Source of the DNA: Mycobacterium shigaense
GTDB lineage: Bacteria; Actinomycetota; Actinomycetes; Mycobacteriales; Mycobacteriaceae
Direction: 5' to 3'
Length of the DNA: 64,000 nt
Assembly (NCBI RefSeq): GCF_002356315.1
Contig: NZ_AP018164.1
Location: 5,084,001-5,148,000 of the forward strand
Positions 8,892-18,017 of the stretch are shown here, in pieces. Made by a program: the position numbers and the translations under genes. The number at the start of each line of letters is the position of its first letter. The first letter of the stretch is position 1. A model generated the notes under the pieces. The model did no database searches. It saw nothing but the letters and a program-made list of their open reading frames with translations, and was not told the origin of the DNA.

Positions 8892-11800
8892 GTGCCCCAC
8901 GACGGAAGCGAGCGATCGCAGCGGTTGCCGCGGATGGTCGCCCTCGTCGCGGGAAGCGTGGGCCTGCTGCTCTGCATCCTCGTTCCGCTGCTGCCCGTGC
9001 GGCAGACCACGGCCACCGTGCTGTGGCCGCAGGGCACCGTGGACGGCCACGTCAGCCAGATCACCGCTCCGCTGGTGTCTGGGGCGCCGCGGGCGCTGGA
9101 CATCTCCGTTCCGTGCCCGGCGATCGCCACCCTGCCGGCCAGCGGCGGCCTGGTCGTCTCCACGCTGCCGACCGGCGGCGTGGACCCGGGCAAGAACGGG
9201 CTGTTCGTCCGCGCCGACAAGGACGTCGTCGTCGTCGCATTCCGGGACACCGTGGCCACCGTGGCGCAGCGCTCGGCGATCGCCGCCGGCGGCTGCAGCG
9301 TGCTGCACGTCTGGGCCGGCGCGGGCGCGGTGGGCGCGGACTTCGTCGGCATACCGGGGGCCTCCGGCGTGCTGCCCGCCGAGAAGAAGCCGCAGGTCGG
9401 CGGGATCTTCACCGACCTGAAGGTGCCCACGCAGCCGGGCCTGTCGGCCCGCGTCGACGTCGACACCCGATTCATCCTGGCGCCCACCACGCTGAAGAAG
9501 CTGGGGATGACCATCGGCGTGCTGTCGGTGCTGGTCGCGATCTTGGCGCTGGCGGTGCTGGATCGGCATAGCCGCGGCGCCACCCTGGTCGACTGGCGCT
9601 CTCCGGTCGGCTGGCTGTCCCGGTATCGCCCTCGGCACGGCCGCGGCCGGTGGCGGATCAGCGCGACGACCTTGATCACCGACGCGCTGGTGATCGGCAC
9701 CCTGCTGCTGTGGCACGTCATCGGCGCCACCTCGTCGGACGACGGGTACAACATGACGATCGCCCGGGTCGCGCCGAAGGCCGGTTATGTCGCCAACTAC
9801 TACCGCTACTTCGGGACCACCGAAGCGCCGTTCGACTGGTACTTCGCGGTGCTGGCCAAGCTGGCGGGCGTGAGCACCGCCGGGGTGTGGATGCGGCTGC
9901 CGGCCCTGCTGGCCGGGATCGGCTGCTGGCTGATCATCAGCCACTGCATGCTGCGGCGCCTGGGCCCCGGCAAGGGCGGCCTGGCCGTCAACCGGGTGGC
10001 GATCTTCACCGCCGGTGCGGTGTTCCTGGCGGCCTGGCTGCCCTTCAACAACGGCCTGCGGCCCGAGCCGCTGATCGCGCTCGGCGTGCTGATCACCTGG
10101 GTGCTGGTGGAACGCTCGATCGCACTGGCGCGACTGGCCCCGGCCGCGATCGCCATCGTGGTGGCGATGCTGACGGTGACGCTGGCGCCCCAGGGGTTGA
10201 TCGCCGTCGGCGCGCTGCTGACCGGCGCCCGAGCCATCGCCGCCACGATCCGGCGCCGGCGGCAGACCGACGGGTTGTTGGCGCCGCTGACCGTCCTGGC
10301 AGCGTCGTTGTCGCTGATCCTCGTGGTGGTGTTCCGCAGCCAAACCCTGGCGACGGTCGCCGAATCGTCCCGGATCAAGTACAAGGTGGGCCCGACGATC
10401 GCGTGGTACCAGGACTTCCTGCGGTACTACTTCCTCACGGTCGAATCCAACGCCGACGGGTCCATGACCCGCCGGTTCGCCGTGCTGGTGCTGTTGCTCT
10501 GCCTGTTCGGCGTCCTGGTGGCGCTGCTGCGACGCGGGCGGCTGCAGGGGCTGGCCAGCGGCCCGGTATGGCGGCTGATCGGCACCACCGCCATCGGCCT
10601 GCTGCTGTTGCACTTCACCCCGACGAAGTGGGCCGTGCAGTTCGGCGCGTTCGCGGGCCTGGCCGGCGCGCTCGGCGCGGTCACCGCATTCGCCTACGCC
10701 CGCATCGGGCTGCACAGCCGCCGCAACCTGACGCTGTATGTGACCGCGCTGCTGTTCGTGCTGGCGTGGGCGACGTCGGGCGTCAACGGGTGGTTCTACG
10801 TCGGCAACTACGGCGTGCCGTGGTACGACATCGAGCCCGTCGTCGCCAGCCACCCGGTGACGTCGATGTTCCTGGCGCTGTCGATCGCGACCGGTCTGCT
10901 GGGCGCCTGGCAGCACTTCCGGATGGACTACTCGGGGCACACCGAGGTCACCGACAGCCGGCGCAACCGCGTCCTGGCCTCCACCCCGCTGCTGGTGGTC
11001 GCGACGATCATGGTGCTCGGCGAGGTCGGCTCCCTGGCCAAGGGCGCGGTGTTCCGCTACCCGCTCTACACCACCGCCAAGGCGAACCTGGCCGCGCTGA
11101 GCTCCGGGCTGTCGCCGGCCAGCTGCGCGATGGCCGACGACGTGCTGGCCGAGCCCGACCCCAATGCCGGCCTGCTGCAGCCGGTGCCGGGGCAAAGCTT
11201 CGGCCCCGACGGTCCGCTCGGCGGGATCAATCCGGTCGGGTTCAAACCCGACGGGGTGGGCATGGACCTGAGGTCCTACCCGGTGGTGACCAAACCCGGC
11301 GTGGTGAACTCCGACGCGTCGCCCAACAAGCCCAACGCCTCCATGACCGACTCCGCGGGCACGGCCGGCGGCAAGGGCCCGGTCGGGGTGAACGGCTCGA
11401 CGATCGCGCTGCCGTTCGGCCTCGACCCGGCCCGGACCCCGGTGATGGGCAGTTACGGCGAGAATTCGCTGGCGGCCACCGCCACCTCGTCCTGGTACCA
11501 ACTGCCGCCCCGGACGCCGGACCACCCGCTCGTCGTGGTCTCGGCGGCAGGCGCGATCTGGTCGTACAAGGAGGACGGCACCTTCACCTACGGGCAGTCG
11601 CTGAAGCTGCAGTGGGGCCACCGCGACGTGGACCGGCCCGACGGGGCCACCCAGCCGCTCGGGGAGGTGCAGCCCATCGACATCGGTCCGGAGCCGGCGT
11701 GGCGCAACCTGCGGTTCCCGCTGACCTGGGCGCCACCGGAGGCCAATGTGGCACGCATCGTCGCCTACGACCCGAACCTCAGTGACGATCAGTGGTTCGC

Positions 11801-12221
11801 GTTCACGCCGCCGCGCGTGCCGGTGCTGCAGACGCTGCAACAGGTGCTGGGTTCGCAGACGCCTGTGCTGATGGACATCGCGACCGCCGCGAACTTCCCG
11901 TGCCAGCGGCCGTTCGCCGAACACCTTGGGGTTGCGGAACTTCCGAGGTATCGCATCCTGCCCGACCACAAGCAGACGGCGGCGTCGTCGAACGGGTGGG
12001 AGGCCAGCGAGACCGGCGGGCCGTTCCTGTTCACGCAGACGATGTTGCGGACGTCGACGATCTCGACCTACCTGCGCGGCGACTGGTATCGCGATTGGGG
12101 ATCCGTCGAGCAGTATTACCCATTGGTGCCGAGTGACCAGGCGCCCAATGCCGTCATCGAACAGGGTGTGATGACCGTGTACGGCTGGAGCCGGCAGGGA
12201 CCGATTCGGGCACTGCCGTGA
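8892..12221 (+). CDS. embA: Arabinosyltransferase EmbA
   Basis: EmbA works with EmbB to make the terminal hexa-arabinofuranoside of arabinogalactan, the mycolate attachment site. The product has 1109 residues (M. tuberculosis 1094). The N-terminal jellyroll, GT-C membrane core and C-terminal carbohydrate-binding domain follow the Emb plan. The catalytic acidic pair is Asp283-Asp284 in ATSSDDGY, the proline motif is FTPTKWAVQFG, and the C-terminal domain carries GVNGSTIALPFGLDPARTP. The GTG start gives MPHDGSERS, matching the known N-terminus. The stop overlaps the embB start at GTGA, which implies translational coupling. Its promoter lies in the embR-embA spacer and is expected to be bound by EmbR. 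Confidence 0.97.
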   Translation: MPHDGSERSQRLPRMVALVAGSVGLLLCILVPLLPVRQTTATVLWPQGTVDGHVSQITAPLVSGAPRALDISVPCPAIATLPASGGLVVSTLPTGGVDPGKNGLFVRADKDVVVVAFRDTVATVAQRSAIAAGGCSVLHVWAGAGAVGADFVGIPGASGVLPAEKKPQVGGIFTDLKVPTQPGLSARVDVDTRFILAPTTLKKLGMTIGVLSVLVAILALAVLDRHSRGATLVDWRSPVGWLSRYRPRHGRGRWRISATTLITDALVIGTLLLWHVIGATSSDDGYNMTIARVAPKAGYVANYYRYFGTTEAPFDWYFAVLAKLAGVSTAGVWMRLPALLAGIGCWLIISHCMLRRLGPGKGGLAVNRVAIFTAGAVFLAAWLPFNNGLRPEPLIALGVLITWVLVERSIALARLAPAAIAIVVAMLTVTLAPQGLIAVGALLTGARAIAATIRRRRQTDGLLAPLTVLAASLSLILVVVFRSQTLATVAESSRIKYKVGPTIAWYQDFLRYYFLTVESNADGSMTRRFAVLVLLLCLFGVLVALLRRGRLQGLASGPVWRLIGTTAIGLLLLHFTPTKWAVQFGAFAGLAGALGAVTAFAYARIGLHSRRNLTLYVTALLFVLAWATSGVNGWFYVGNYGVPWYDIEPVVASHPVTSMFLALSIATGLLGAWQHFRMDYSGHTEVTDSRRNRVLASTPLLVVATIMVLGEVGSLAKGAVFRYPLYTTAKANLAALSSGLSPASCAMADDVLAEPDPNAGLLQPVPGQSFGPDGPLGGINPVGFKPDGVGMDLRSYPVVTKPGVVNSDASPNKPNASMTDSAGTAGGKGPVGVNGSTIALPFGLDPARTPVMGSYGENSLAATATSSWYQLPPRTPDHPLVVVSAAGAIWSYKEDGTFTYGQSLKLQWGHRDVDRPDGATQPLGEVQPIDIGPEPAWRNLRFPLTWAPPEANVARIVAYDPNLSDDQWFAFTPPRVPVLQTLQQVLGSQTPVLMDIATAANFPCQRPFAEHLGVAELPRYRILPDHKQTAASSNGWEASETGGPFLFTQTMLRTSTISTYLRGDWYRDWGSVEQYYPLVPSDQAPNAVIEQGVMTVYGWSRQGPIRALP

Positions 12222-15200
12222 GCGTCATCGGCCAAGAACAACCGGCCGCCGCCCGCGCCCGCGACGACGTGCGCGTCACCCGGTGGGTCGCCACGGTCGC
12301 CGGGCTGATCGGCTTCGTCTTGTCCGTGGCGACCCCCCTGCTGCCGGTGGTGCAGACGACCGCGCTGCTGAACTGGCCGCAGAACGGCCAGCTGAACAGC
12401 GTTACCGCGCCACTCATTTCGTTGAGCCCCGTCGACGTGACGGCCAGCGTGCCGTGCGCGGCGGTGCGCGGTCTGCCGGCCGACGGCGGGGTCGTGCTGA
12501 GCACGGCGCCCAAGAAGGGCAAGGATGCCGCGCTGAACGCCTTGTTCGTCGTGGCGAGCAGCAAACGCGTCGACGTCACCGACCGCAACGTGGTGATCGC
12601 GAGCGTGTCGCGCGAGCAGGCGGACTCCGCGCAGTGCCAGCACATCGACATAACCTCCACGCGGGCAGGCACTTTCGCCACCTTCGTCGGCCTGACCGAC
12701 CCGGCGGGCAAGCCGCTCGGCGGCGGTTTCGCCGACCCCAACCTGCGGCCGCAGATCGTCGGGGTCTTCACCGACCTGACCGGGCCGACGCCGCCGGGGC
12801 TGAAATTCTCGGCCACCATCGACACCCGGTTCTCCACCACGCCAACCACATTGAAGCTGCTGGCGATGGTGGGCGCCATCGCGTCCACCATCGCCTCACT
12901 GGTCGCGTTGTGGCGACTGGACCAGCTCGACGGCCGCCGGATGCACCGCTGGATCCCGACGCGCTGGAAGAAGTTCACCCTCACCGACGCCACCGTGATT
13001 TTCGGGTTCGTGCTGTGGCATGTGATCGGTGCGAACTCCTCCGACGACGGCTACATCCTGGGCATGGCCCGTGTCGCCGACCGCGCCGGCTACATGTCGA
13101 ACTACTTCCGCTGGTTCGGCGGCCCGGAGGACCCGTTCGGCTGGTACTACAACCTGTTGGCGCTGATGACCCACGTCAGCGACGCCAGCCTGTGGATCCG
13201 GCTGCCCGATCTGGTTGCCGGGCTGCTGTGCTGGCTGCTGCTGTCACGCGAGGTGCTTCCCCGGCTCGGGCCGGGTGTCACGGGCAGCAGGGCGGCCAAC
13301 TGGGCCGCGGGCCTGGTGTTGCTGACCGCCTGGATGCCGTTCAACAACGGTCTGCGGCCCGAGGGCATCATCGCGCTCGGTTCGCTGGTCACCTATGTGC
13401 TCATCGAGCGGTCCATGCGGTACAGCCGGCTGACTCCGGCGGCGTTGGCGGTGGTGACCGCGGCCTTCACCCTGGGCGTACAACCCACCGGGCTGATCGC
13501 GGTGGCCGCACTGATCGCCGGTGGCCGACCGATCCTGCGGATCCTGGTCAAGCGGCATCGCCTGGTCGGAACGTGGCCGCTGGTGGCCCCGATGCTGGCC
13601 GCCGGTTTCGTCATCCTCACCGTGGTGTTCGCCGACCAGACACTGTCAACGGTGTTGGAAGCCACCAGGATTCGCACCGATATCGGACCGAGCCAGGCCT
13701 GGTACACCGAGAACCTGCGCTACTACTACCTGATCCTGCCGACGGTCGACGGCTCGCTGTCGCGCCGGTTCGGCTTTTTGATCACCGCGCTGTGCCTGTT
13801 CACCGCGGTGTTCATCATGTTGCGCCGCACGCGAGTTCCGGGCGTCGCCCGCGGACCGGCGTGGCGGCTGATGGGCGTCATCTTCGGCACCATGTTCTTC
13901 CTGATGTTCACTCCCACCAAGTGGGTGCATCACTTCGGGCTGTTCGCCGCGGTGGGCGCGGCGATGGCCGCGCTGACGACGGTGCTGGTATCGCCGAAGG
14001 TACTCGGCTGGTCCCGCAACCGGATGGCGTTCCTGGCGGCGGTGTTGTTCGTGCTGGCGCTGTGCTTCGCCACCACCAACGGTTGGTGGTACGTGTCCAG
14101 CTACGGCGTGCCGTTCAACAGCTCGATGCCGAAGATCGGCGGAATCACCATCAGCGCAATCTTTTTCGCGCTCTTCGCGATTGTTGCCGGCTACGCCGCC
14201 TATCTGCATTTCGCGTCGCGCGACCACGGCGAGGGCCGGCTCGCGCGGGCACTCACGGCGGCGCCAGTCCCGGTCGCGGCCGGATTCATGGCACTGGTGT
14301 TCATCGGGTCGATGGTGGCCGGAATCGTGCGCCAGTACCCCACCTACTCCAACGCCTGGGACAACCTGCGCGAGTTCAGCGGAGGCTGCGGCCTGGCCGA
14401 CGACGTGCTCGTCGAGCCGGACAGCAACGCCGGGTTCATGCCGCCCCTACTGGGCAACCCGGGTCCGTGGAGCCCCTTGGGCCCGCTGGGCGGCGTCAAC
14501 CCAACAGGCTTCAGCCCCAACGGTATTCCGGACCGGACCCTGGCCGAAGCGGTCCGGGAGACGGCGGTGCCCCAGCCCGGCACCGACTACGACTGGTACG
14601 GCCCGACGAAGCTGACCACGCCGGGCATCAACGGCTCGCTGCTGCCGCTGCCCTATGGTCTCGACCCCAACCGGGTCCCGGTGGCGGGCAGCTACACGAC
14701 CGGTCCGCAGCAACAGAGCAGGCTGACCTCCGCGTGGTATCAGCTGCCGAAGCCCGACGCGGGGCATCCCCTGGTGGTAGTGACGGCTGCGGGCACCATC
14801 GCCGGCAACAGCATCCTGCACCACCACACCAGCGGGCAGACCGTCGAACTGGAATACGGGCGGCCCGGTCCCGGCGACGCGGTGCTGCCGGCCGGCCGCA
14901 TCGTGCCCTACGACCTGTACGGGGAGCAGCCCAAGGTGTGGCGGAACCTGCGCTACCCGCGCTCGCAGATTCCCGCCGACGCGGTCGCGGTACGGGTGGT
15001 CGCCGAGGACCTGTCCCTGACGGCGGACGACTGGATCGCGGTGACCCCGCCGCGGGTACCGGAGCTGCGGTCGCTGCAGGAGTACGTCGGCTCCAAACAG
15101 CCGGTCCTGATGGACTGGGCGGTCGGCCTGGCATTCCCGTGCCAGCAGCCGATGCTGCACGTCAATGGCGTCACCGACATCCCGAACTTTCGCATCACCC

Positions 15201-15451
15201 CCGACTACAACGCCAAGAAGCAGGACACCGACACCTGGCAGGACGGCGTCAACGGCGGCCTGCTCGGCATCACCGACCTGTTGCTACGGGCCCACGTGAT
15301 GTCGACCTATCTGTCGCATGACTGGGGCCGCGACTGGGGGTCGCTACGTAAATTCGAGACGATCGCCGATGCGCGGCCGGCCGAACTCGACCTGGGCACC
15401 GCGACCCGCACCGGCTGGTGGTCACCGGGGCAGATCCGCATCAAGCCTTAA
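12218..15451 (+). CDS. embB: Arabinosyltransferase EmbB (main ethambutol target)
   Basis: EmbB forms the EmbA-EmbB complex for arabinogalactan branching and is the main ethambutol target. The product has 1077 residues against 1098 in M. tuberculosis. It is shorter at the N-terminus and in the cytoplasmic loop after the first jellyroll-linked helix. The catalytic pair is Asp276-Asp277 (NSSDDGYILGMARV). Met283, encoded at 13064-13066, is the equivalent of M. tuberculosis Met306, the commonest resistance position, and has the drug-susceptible residue. The proline motif is FTPTKWVHHFG. The C-terminal domain has GINGSLLPLPYGLDP and ends IRIKP. The GTG start overlaps the embA stop by 4 bases. Confidence 0.97.
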   Translation: MSVIGQEQPAAARARDDVRVTRWVATVAGLIGFVLSVATPLLPVVQTTALLNWPQNGQLNSVTAPLISLSPVDVTASVPCAAVRGLPADGGVVLSTAPKKGKDAALNALFVVASSKRVDVTDRNVVIASVSREQADSAQCQHIDITSTRAGTFATFVGLTDPAGKPLGGGFADPNLRPQIVGVFTDLTGPTPPGLKFSATIDTRFSTTPTTLKLLAMVGAIASTIASLVALWRLDQLDGRRMHRWIPTRWKKFTLTDATVIFGFVLWHVIGANSSDDGYILGMARVADRAGYMSNYFRWFGGPEDPFGWYYNLLALMTHVSDASLWIRLPDLVAGLLCWLLLSREVLPRLGPGVTGSRAANWAAGLVLLTAWMPFNNGLRPEGIIALGSLVTYVLIERSMRYSRLTPAALAVVTAAFTLGVQPTGLIAVAALIAGGRPILRILVKRHRLVGTWPLVAPMLAAGFVILTVVFADQTLSTVLEATRIRTDIGPSQAWYTENLRYYYLILPTVDGSLSRRFGFLITALCLFTAVFIMLRRTRVPGVARGPAWRLMGVIFGTMFFLMFTPTKWVHHFGLFAAVGAAMAALTTVLVSPKVLGWSRNRMAFLAAVLFVLALCFATTNGWWYVSSYGVPFNSSMPKIGGITISAIFFALFAIVAGYAAYLHFASRDHGEGRLARALTAAPVPVAAGFMALVFIGSMVAGIVRQYPTYSNAWDNLREFSGGCGLADDVLVEPDSNAGFMPPLLGNPGPWSPLGPLGGVNPTGFSPNGIPDRTLAEAVRETAVPQPGTDYDWYGPTKLTTPGINGSLLPLPYGLDPNRVPVAGSYTTGPQQQSRLTSAWYQLPKPDAGHPLVVVTAAGTIAGNSILHHHTSGQTVELEYGRPGPGDAVLPAGRIVPYDLYGEQPKVWRNLRYPRSQIPADAVAVRVVAEDLSLTADDWIAVTPPRVPELRSLQEYVGSKQPVLMDWAVGLAFPCQQPMLHVNGVTDIPNFRITPDYNAKKQDTDTWQDGVNGGLLGITDLLLRAHVMSTYLSHDWGRDWGSLRKFETIADARPAELDLGTATRTGWWSPGQIRIKP

Positions 15452-15629
15452 TTGTCGGTGCGCTCATTGCGCAATCCGATTCGGCGGAATTCCGCAATTC
15501 GGCGGCCATCGAATAGCCGCTTTTATTGACGCTGAAGTAATTCCTCGCGACCGGTTTATTTCGGGCGAATACCGGTCAATACCTAACTGGCTGTGATGCG
15601 GCTTACACACGGCGCAGGAAGGTCATCCC

Positions 15630-16136
15630 ATGCACACCTTGGCACGCGCGGGCGCATGCGGCGCGGCGCTCACCGCGGCGATGATCCCGGCGATCAACTG
15701 CGAAATCCCCAGAGCAGCGGCCGAATCCAGCACCGTCGTCGTGCTGGACAGCGACCTGCGGCGCTGCGATTTCAGCCTGGTCAGCACGGACCCCGGAGTG
15801 CCGCGGACCGGCCTGGGCACCGGTACGGCGATCATCCGTCGCTCCGGTTCGACCGCCAGTGCCGAGGTGCATCTGTCCGACGGCCCCGACCCCGGCACCC
15901 ACTTCGACGTCGGCCTGATCCAGGTGCCCCGCCCGGCGGCGGCGACCTGCGGACCCGGCGACCCGGGCACTGTGTTCGGCAGGCTCGACCTCGACGGGGC
16001 CGGCAACGGAACGGTGACCGTCACCGAGGGCATCGGGCCGGGCACGACCGGCGTTTGGGTGATCGTCGAGCGCGGCAACCCGCACTCGCAAAATCCGGCC
16101 GAGTTCTACACCTCCGAATTCGTGGCCCCGGTCTGA
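15630..16136 (+). CDS. Secreted protein, unknown function
   Basis: The 168-residue product begins with a signal-peptide-like segment (AGACGAALTAAMIPAINC) and a probable cleavage after RAAA near residue 31. The mature part is Gly, Thr and Asp rich, predicted mainly beta, with two further cysteines (RRCDF and AATCGPGD) that could form a disulfide. AGGAAGG precedes the ATG at good distance. The gene follows embB by 178 bases that include a perfect GCGGAATTCCGC palindrome. I do not recognise the family with certainty. It does not appear at this place in M. tuberculosis. Confidence 0.8.
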   Translation: MHTLARAGACGAALTAAMIPAINCEIPRAAAESSTVVVLDSDLRRCDFSLVSTDPGVPRTGLGTGTAIIRRSGSTASAEVHLSDGPDPGTHFDVGLIQVPRPAAATCGPGDPGTVFGRLDLDGAGNGTVTVTEGIGPGTTGVWVIVERGNPHSQNPAEFYTSEFVAPV

Positions 16137-16139
16137 ATC

Positions 16140-16159
16140 CAGGGACTTCGGTCCCTATT
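16140..16159 (+). promoter_or_regulatory. DosR-like palindrome upstream of the membrane protein-FHA-Crp genes
   Basis: The sequence AGGGACTTCGGTCCCT (16141-16156) contains GGGACT and GTCCC in the spacing of the DosR (DevR) dormancy box, whose core is GGGACTWWAGTCCC; 12 of 14 core bases match. It lies 68 bases before the start at 16227. The flanks do not match the full 20-base consensus. The same bases can fold as a 6-bp stem with a TTCG loop just after the preceding stop codon, so a terminator role is the main alternative. Confidence 0.45.
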
Positions 16160-16226
16160 GCCCCGCTTGAGCCGAATGGTCTGATCAGGGAAGTCTGACA
16201 GCACGGTATTCGACGGAGGCACGACT

Positions 16227-16694
16227 ATGAATGCTTCGGTATTACCCGAGGCCACTACCCGCGCGTTCGCACGCGTGCTCGGCCCTTTCCTCGTGATCGT
16301 CGATATCACGGCCGTGGCCCGTGCCTCGGACATGCGGCCCGTCGTTTCCGACTTCGAGGCCAGTTCGCTGTGGTCCTGGGTAGCGGGCGCCTTTGCCCTG
16401 ATCTGCGGCCTCATCGTCGTCGCCGGCCATCAACACTGGCGAGGCACCGCGGCGATCATCGTTTCCGCGCTCGGTTGGCTCATCACGCTGCGTGGCCTGC
16501 TCCTGCTGGCATTCCCCAAGGTCTTCGCCTCGGCGGCCAGCAGCATGCTCGCCGCGCAGGGGTGGTGGGTCGCAATTTGTATCGCATTCGCCCTGATCGG
16601 ACTGTATCTGAGCTACGTCGGTTGGCTCCCCGCGTCCGGTCGGCCGGCACCGCACCGGACCGCGGCGACTCCGGACCTGCCGCGCGCCGCGTAA
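16227..16694 (+). CDS. Four-helix membrane protein, unknown function
   Basis: The 155-residue product has about four hydrophobic segments: near 18-32, 48-67 (WVAGAFALICGLIVVAG), 76-97 (AAIIVSALGWLITLRGLLLLAF) and 112-132 (WWVAICIAFALIGLYLSYVGW). A short Pro/Ala-rich cytoplasmic tail follows. GGAGG lies at good spacing before the ATG. It is 18 bases upstream of the FHA gene on the same strand and probably shares its transcript. No catalytic motif is visible. Confidence 0.8.
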   Translation: MNASVLPEATTRAFARVLGPFLVIVDITAVARASDMRPVVSDFEASSLWSWVAGAFALICGLIVVAGHQHWRGTAAIIVSALGWLITLRGLLLLAFPKVFASAASSMLAAQGWWVAICIAFALIGLYLSYVGWLPASGRPAPHRTAATPDLPRAA

Positions 16695-16712
16695 GCACGC
16701 CACGGCATCGAC

Positions 16713-17192
16713 ATGACGGCAGCCAGCGAGGCCGGACAGCACACCCCGCGCCGACGAGAGGCAACCCTCGACGTCAAGACCGGGGCGCTGCCCGCTCAGT
16801 CACATCCCCGGGTCGACGGCGTGTTCGACACATCGATTGCTGTCGCGCAAGCGGCGGTGGACGAAATGGGAACTCTGGCTGCCGGGTCCGCCGTGCTGGT
16901 GGTGAAGCGGGGCCCCAACGCCGGATCTCAGTTCCGGTTGGATAAGCCCATCGTTTCGGCGGGCCGCCATCCCGCCAGCGATATCTTTCTCGACGACATC
17001 ACCGTCAGCCGCAGGCACGCCGAATTCCGAAGGGAGCAAGGCAAATTCCAGGTGGTCGACCTCGGCAGCCTGAACAACACCTACGTCAACCGTGAACCCG
17101 TCGATGCGGCGACGCTGGCCGACGGCGACGAGATTCAAATCGGCAACTTCCGCTTAGGATTCTTCACCGGCTCGGCAGCGGAGCGGGCATGA
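16713..17192 (+). CDS. GarA-like FHA-domain protein
   Basis: The 159-residue protein has an FHA domain from about residue 58 to 150 that closely follows GarA (Rv1827): LVVKRGPNAGSQFRLD, SAGRHPASDIFLDD, SRRHAEF and YVNREPVDAATLADGDEIQIG. GarA switches 2-oxoglutarate metabolism according to Ser/Thr kinase phosphorylation of an N-terminal ETTS motif. I see no ETTS here; the N-terminal tail has VFDTSIAV instead. The usual SLNGTYVN is SLNNTYVN. It is therefore a GarA paralogue, probably a phosphothreonine reader with a different input. Its stop overlaps the start of the Crp-like gene (ATGA), so the two are probably made together. Confidence 0.85.
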   Translation: MTAASEAGQHTPRRREATLDVKTGALPAQSHPRVDGVFDTSIAVAQAAVDEMGTLAAGSAVLVVKRGPNAGSQFRLDKPIVSAGRHPASDIFLDDITVSRRHAEFRREQGKFQVVDLGSLNNTYVNREPVDAATLADGDEIQIGNFRLGFFTGSAAERA

Positions 17193-17977
17193 CCACCGGG
17201 TCCGGCGGGCAGGGCGTTGCACCCGTCGCGGGCGTGGGCTCCCCGGACCAGACCATCGCCAAGGGGAGTCTGTTGCATCGGATCGACGCCGCCACCACGG
17301 CCGAACTCCTCGAGCAGTTGAATCCGACCCAATTCGCGTCCAAGCGGCAGATTTTCGCCCAGGGTGATCCCGGTGACCGGGTCTACATCATCGTTTCGGG
17401 CACGGTCAAGATCAGTCTGCGCGGCCCCGGCGGACGCACGAATCTTCGCGCCATTCTGGGGCCATCGGACATCTTCGGCGAGCTGGCGGTGTTCGATCCC
17501 GGCCCGCGCAGCTGCACCGCCACCGCGATCACCGACGTTCGCGTGCTGTGGTTGGACCGCGCGGCGCTGCGAGGCTGGATGATGCGCCGGCCGGTGATCG
17601 CAGAACAGTTGCTGCAGGTGCTGGCCGGGCGGCTACGCACCACGGAGGACGAGTGGGTCGAACTCGTCTCTTGCGATGTCGCCAGCCGCGTTGCCAGACA
17701 GTTGCTTTCGCTGGCAGGGCGATTCGGTGTCCGCGAGGGCGCCGCCCTGCGGCTGACACATGAGCTCACCCAAGACGAGTTGGCGCAACTTGTCGGAGCC
17801 GACCGAGCGTCGGTCAACAAGGCGCTTCGCGATTTCACCACCCGCGGGTGGATCAGCGTTGACGACAAGAGCATCCTGATAGTCGACCCGGGCGCGCTGG
17901 CCAGCCAGCCCGGCACCGGCGACCGGCCAGGTACCCCGCCGCGGCGCCGGCGGCGCGCCCTGCGCGCCACCGCATGA
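17189..17977 (+). CDS. Crp/Fnr-family transcriptional regulator
   Basis: The 262-residue protein is a paralogue of mycobacterial Crp (Rv3676). The cyclic-nucleotide-binding domain (about 25-145) has QGDPGDRVYIIVSGTVKI and the phosphate-cassette-like FGELAVFDPGPRSCTAT with its Glu and Arg. The C-terminal winged helix has LTQDELAQLVGADRASVNKAL; Rv3676 reads GASRETVNKAL there, so contact residues of the recognition helix differ. An extra basic, Pro-rich tail of about 30 residues ends the protein. There are no Fnr cysteines. Overlap with the FHA gene suggests a joined phospho-signalling and cAMP-type control unit, an inference from position only. Confidence 0.88.
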   Translation: MTTGSGGQGVAPVAGVGSPDQTIAKGSLLHRIDAATTAELLEQLNPTQFASKRQIFAQGDPGDRVYIIVSGTVKISLRGPGGRTNLRAILGPSDIFGELAVFDPGPRSCTATAITDVRVLWLDRAALRGWMMRRPVIAEQLLQVLAGRLRTTEDEWVELVSCDVASRVARQLLSLAGRFGVREGAALRLTHELTQDELAQLVGADRASVNKALRDFTTRGWISVDDKSILIVDPGALASQPGTGDRPGTPPRRRRRALRATA

Positions 17978-18017
17978 GTGCCTTCACGCAGAGTCGCAGG
18001 TGTAATACCGTCGCGTC

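Noticed and set aside
8877..11969. A 1030-codon open frame on the minus strand opposite embA
   Set aside because: It is a shadow of embA produced by high GC; the product is low-complexity Gly/Arg/Gln/His-rich with no family motif, while the plus strand encodes a full EmbA.
13064..13066. An ethambutol-resistance change at the EmbB Met306 equivalent
   Set aside because: The codon is ATG, the wild-type methionine.
12283..15321. A 1012-codon open frame in another phase of embB
   Set aside because: Arg/Gly/Pro-rich shadow of embB without any domain.
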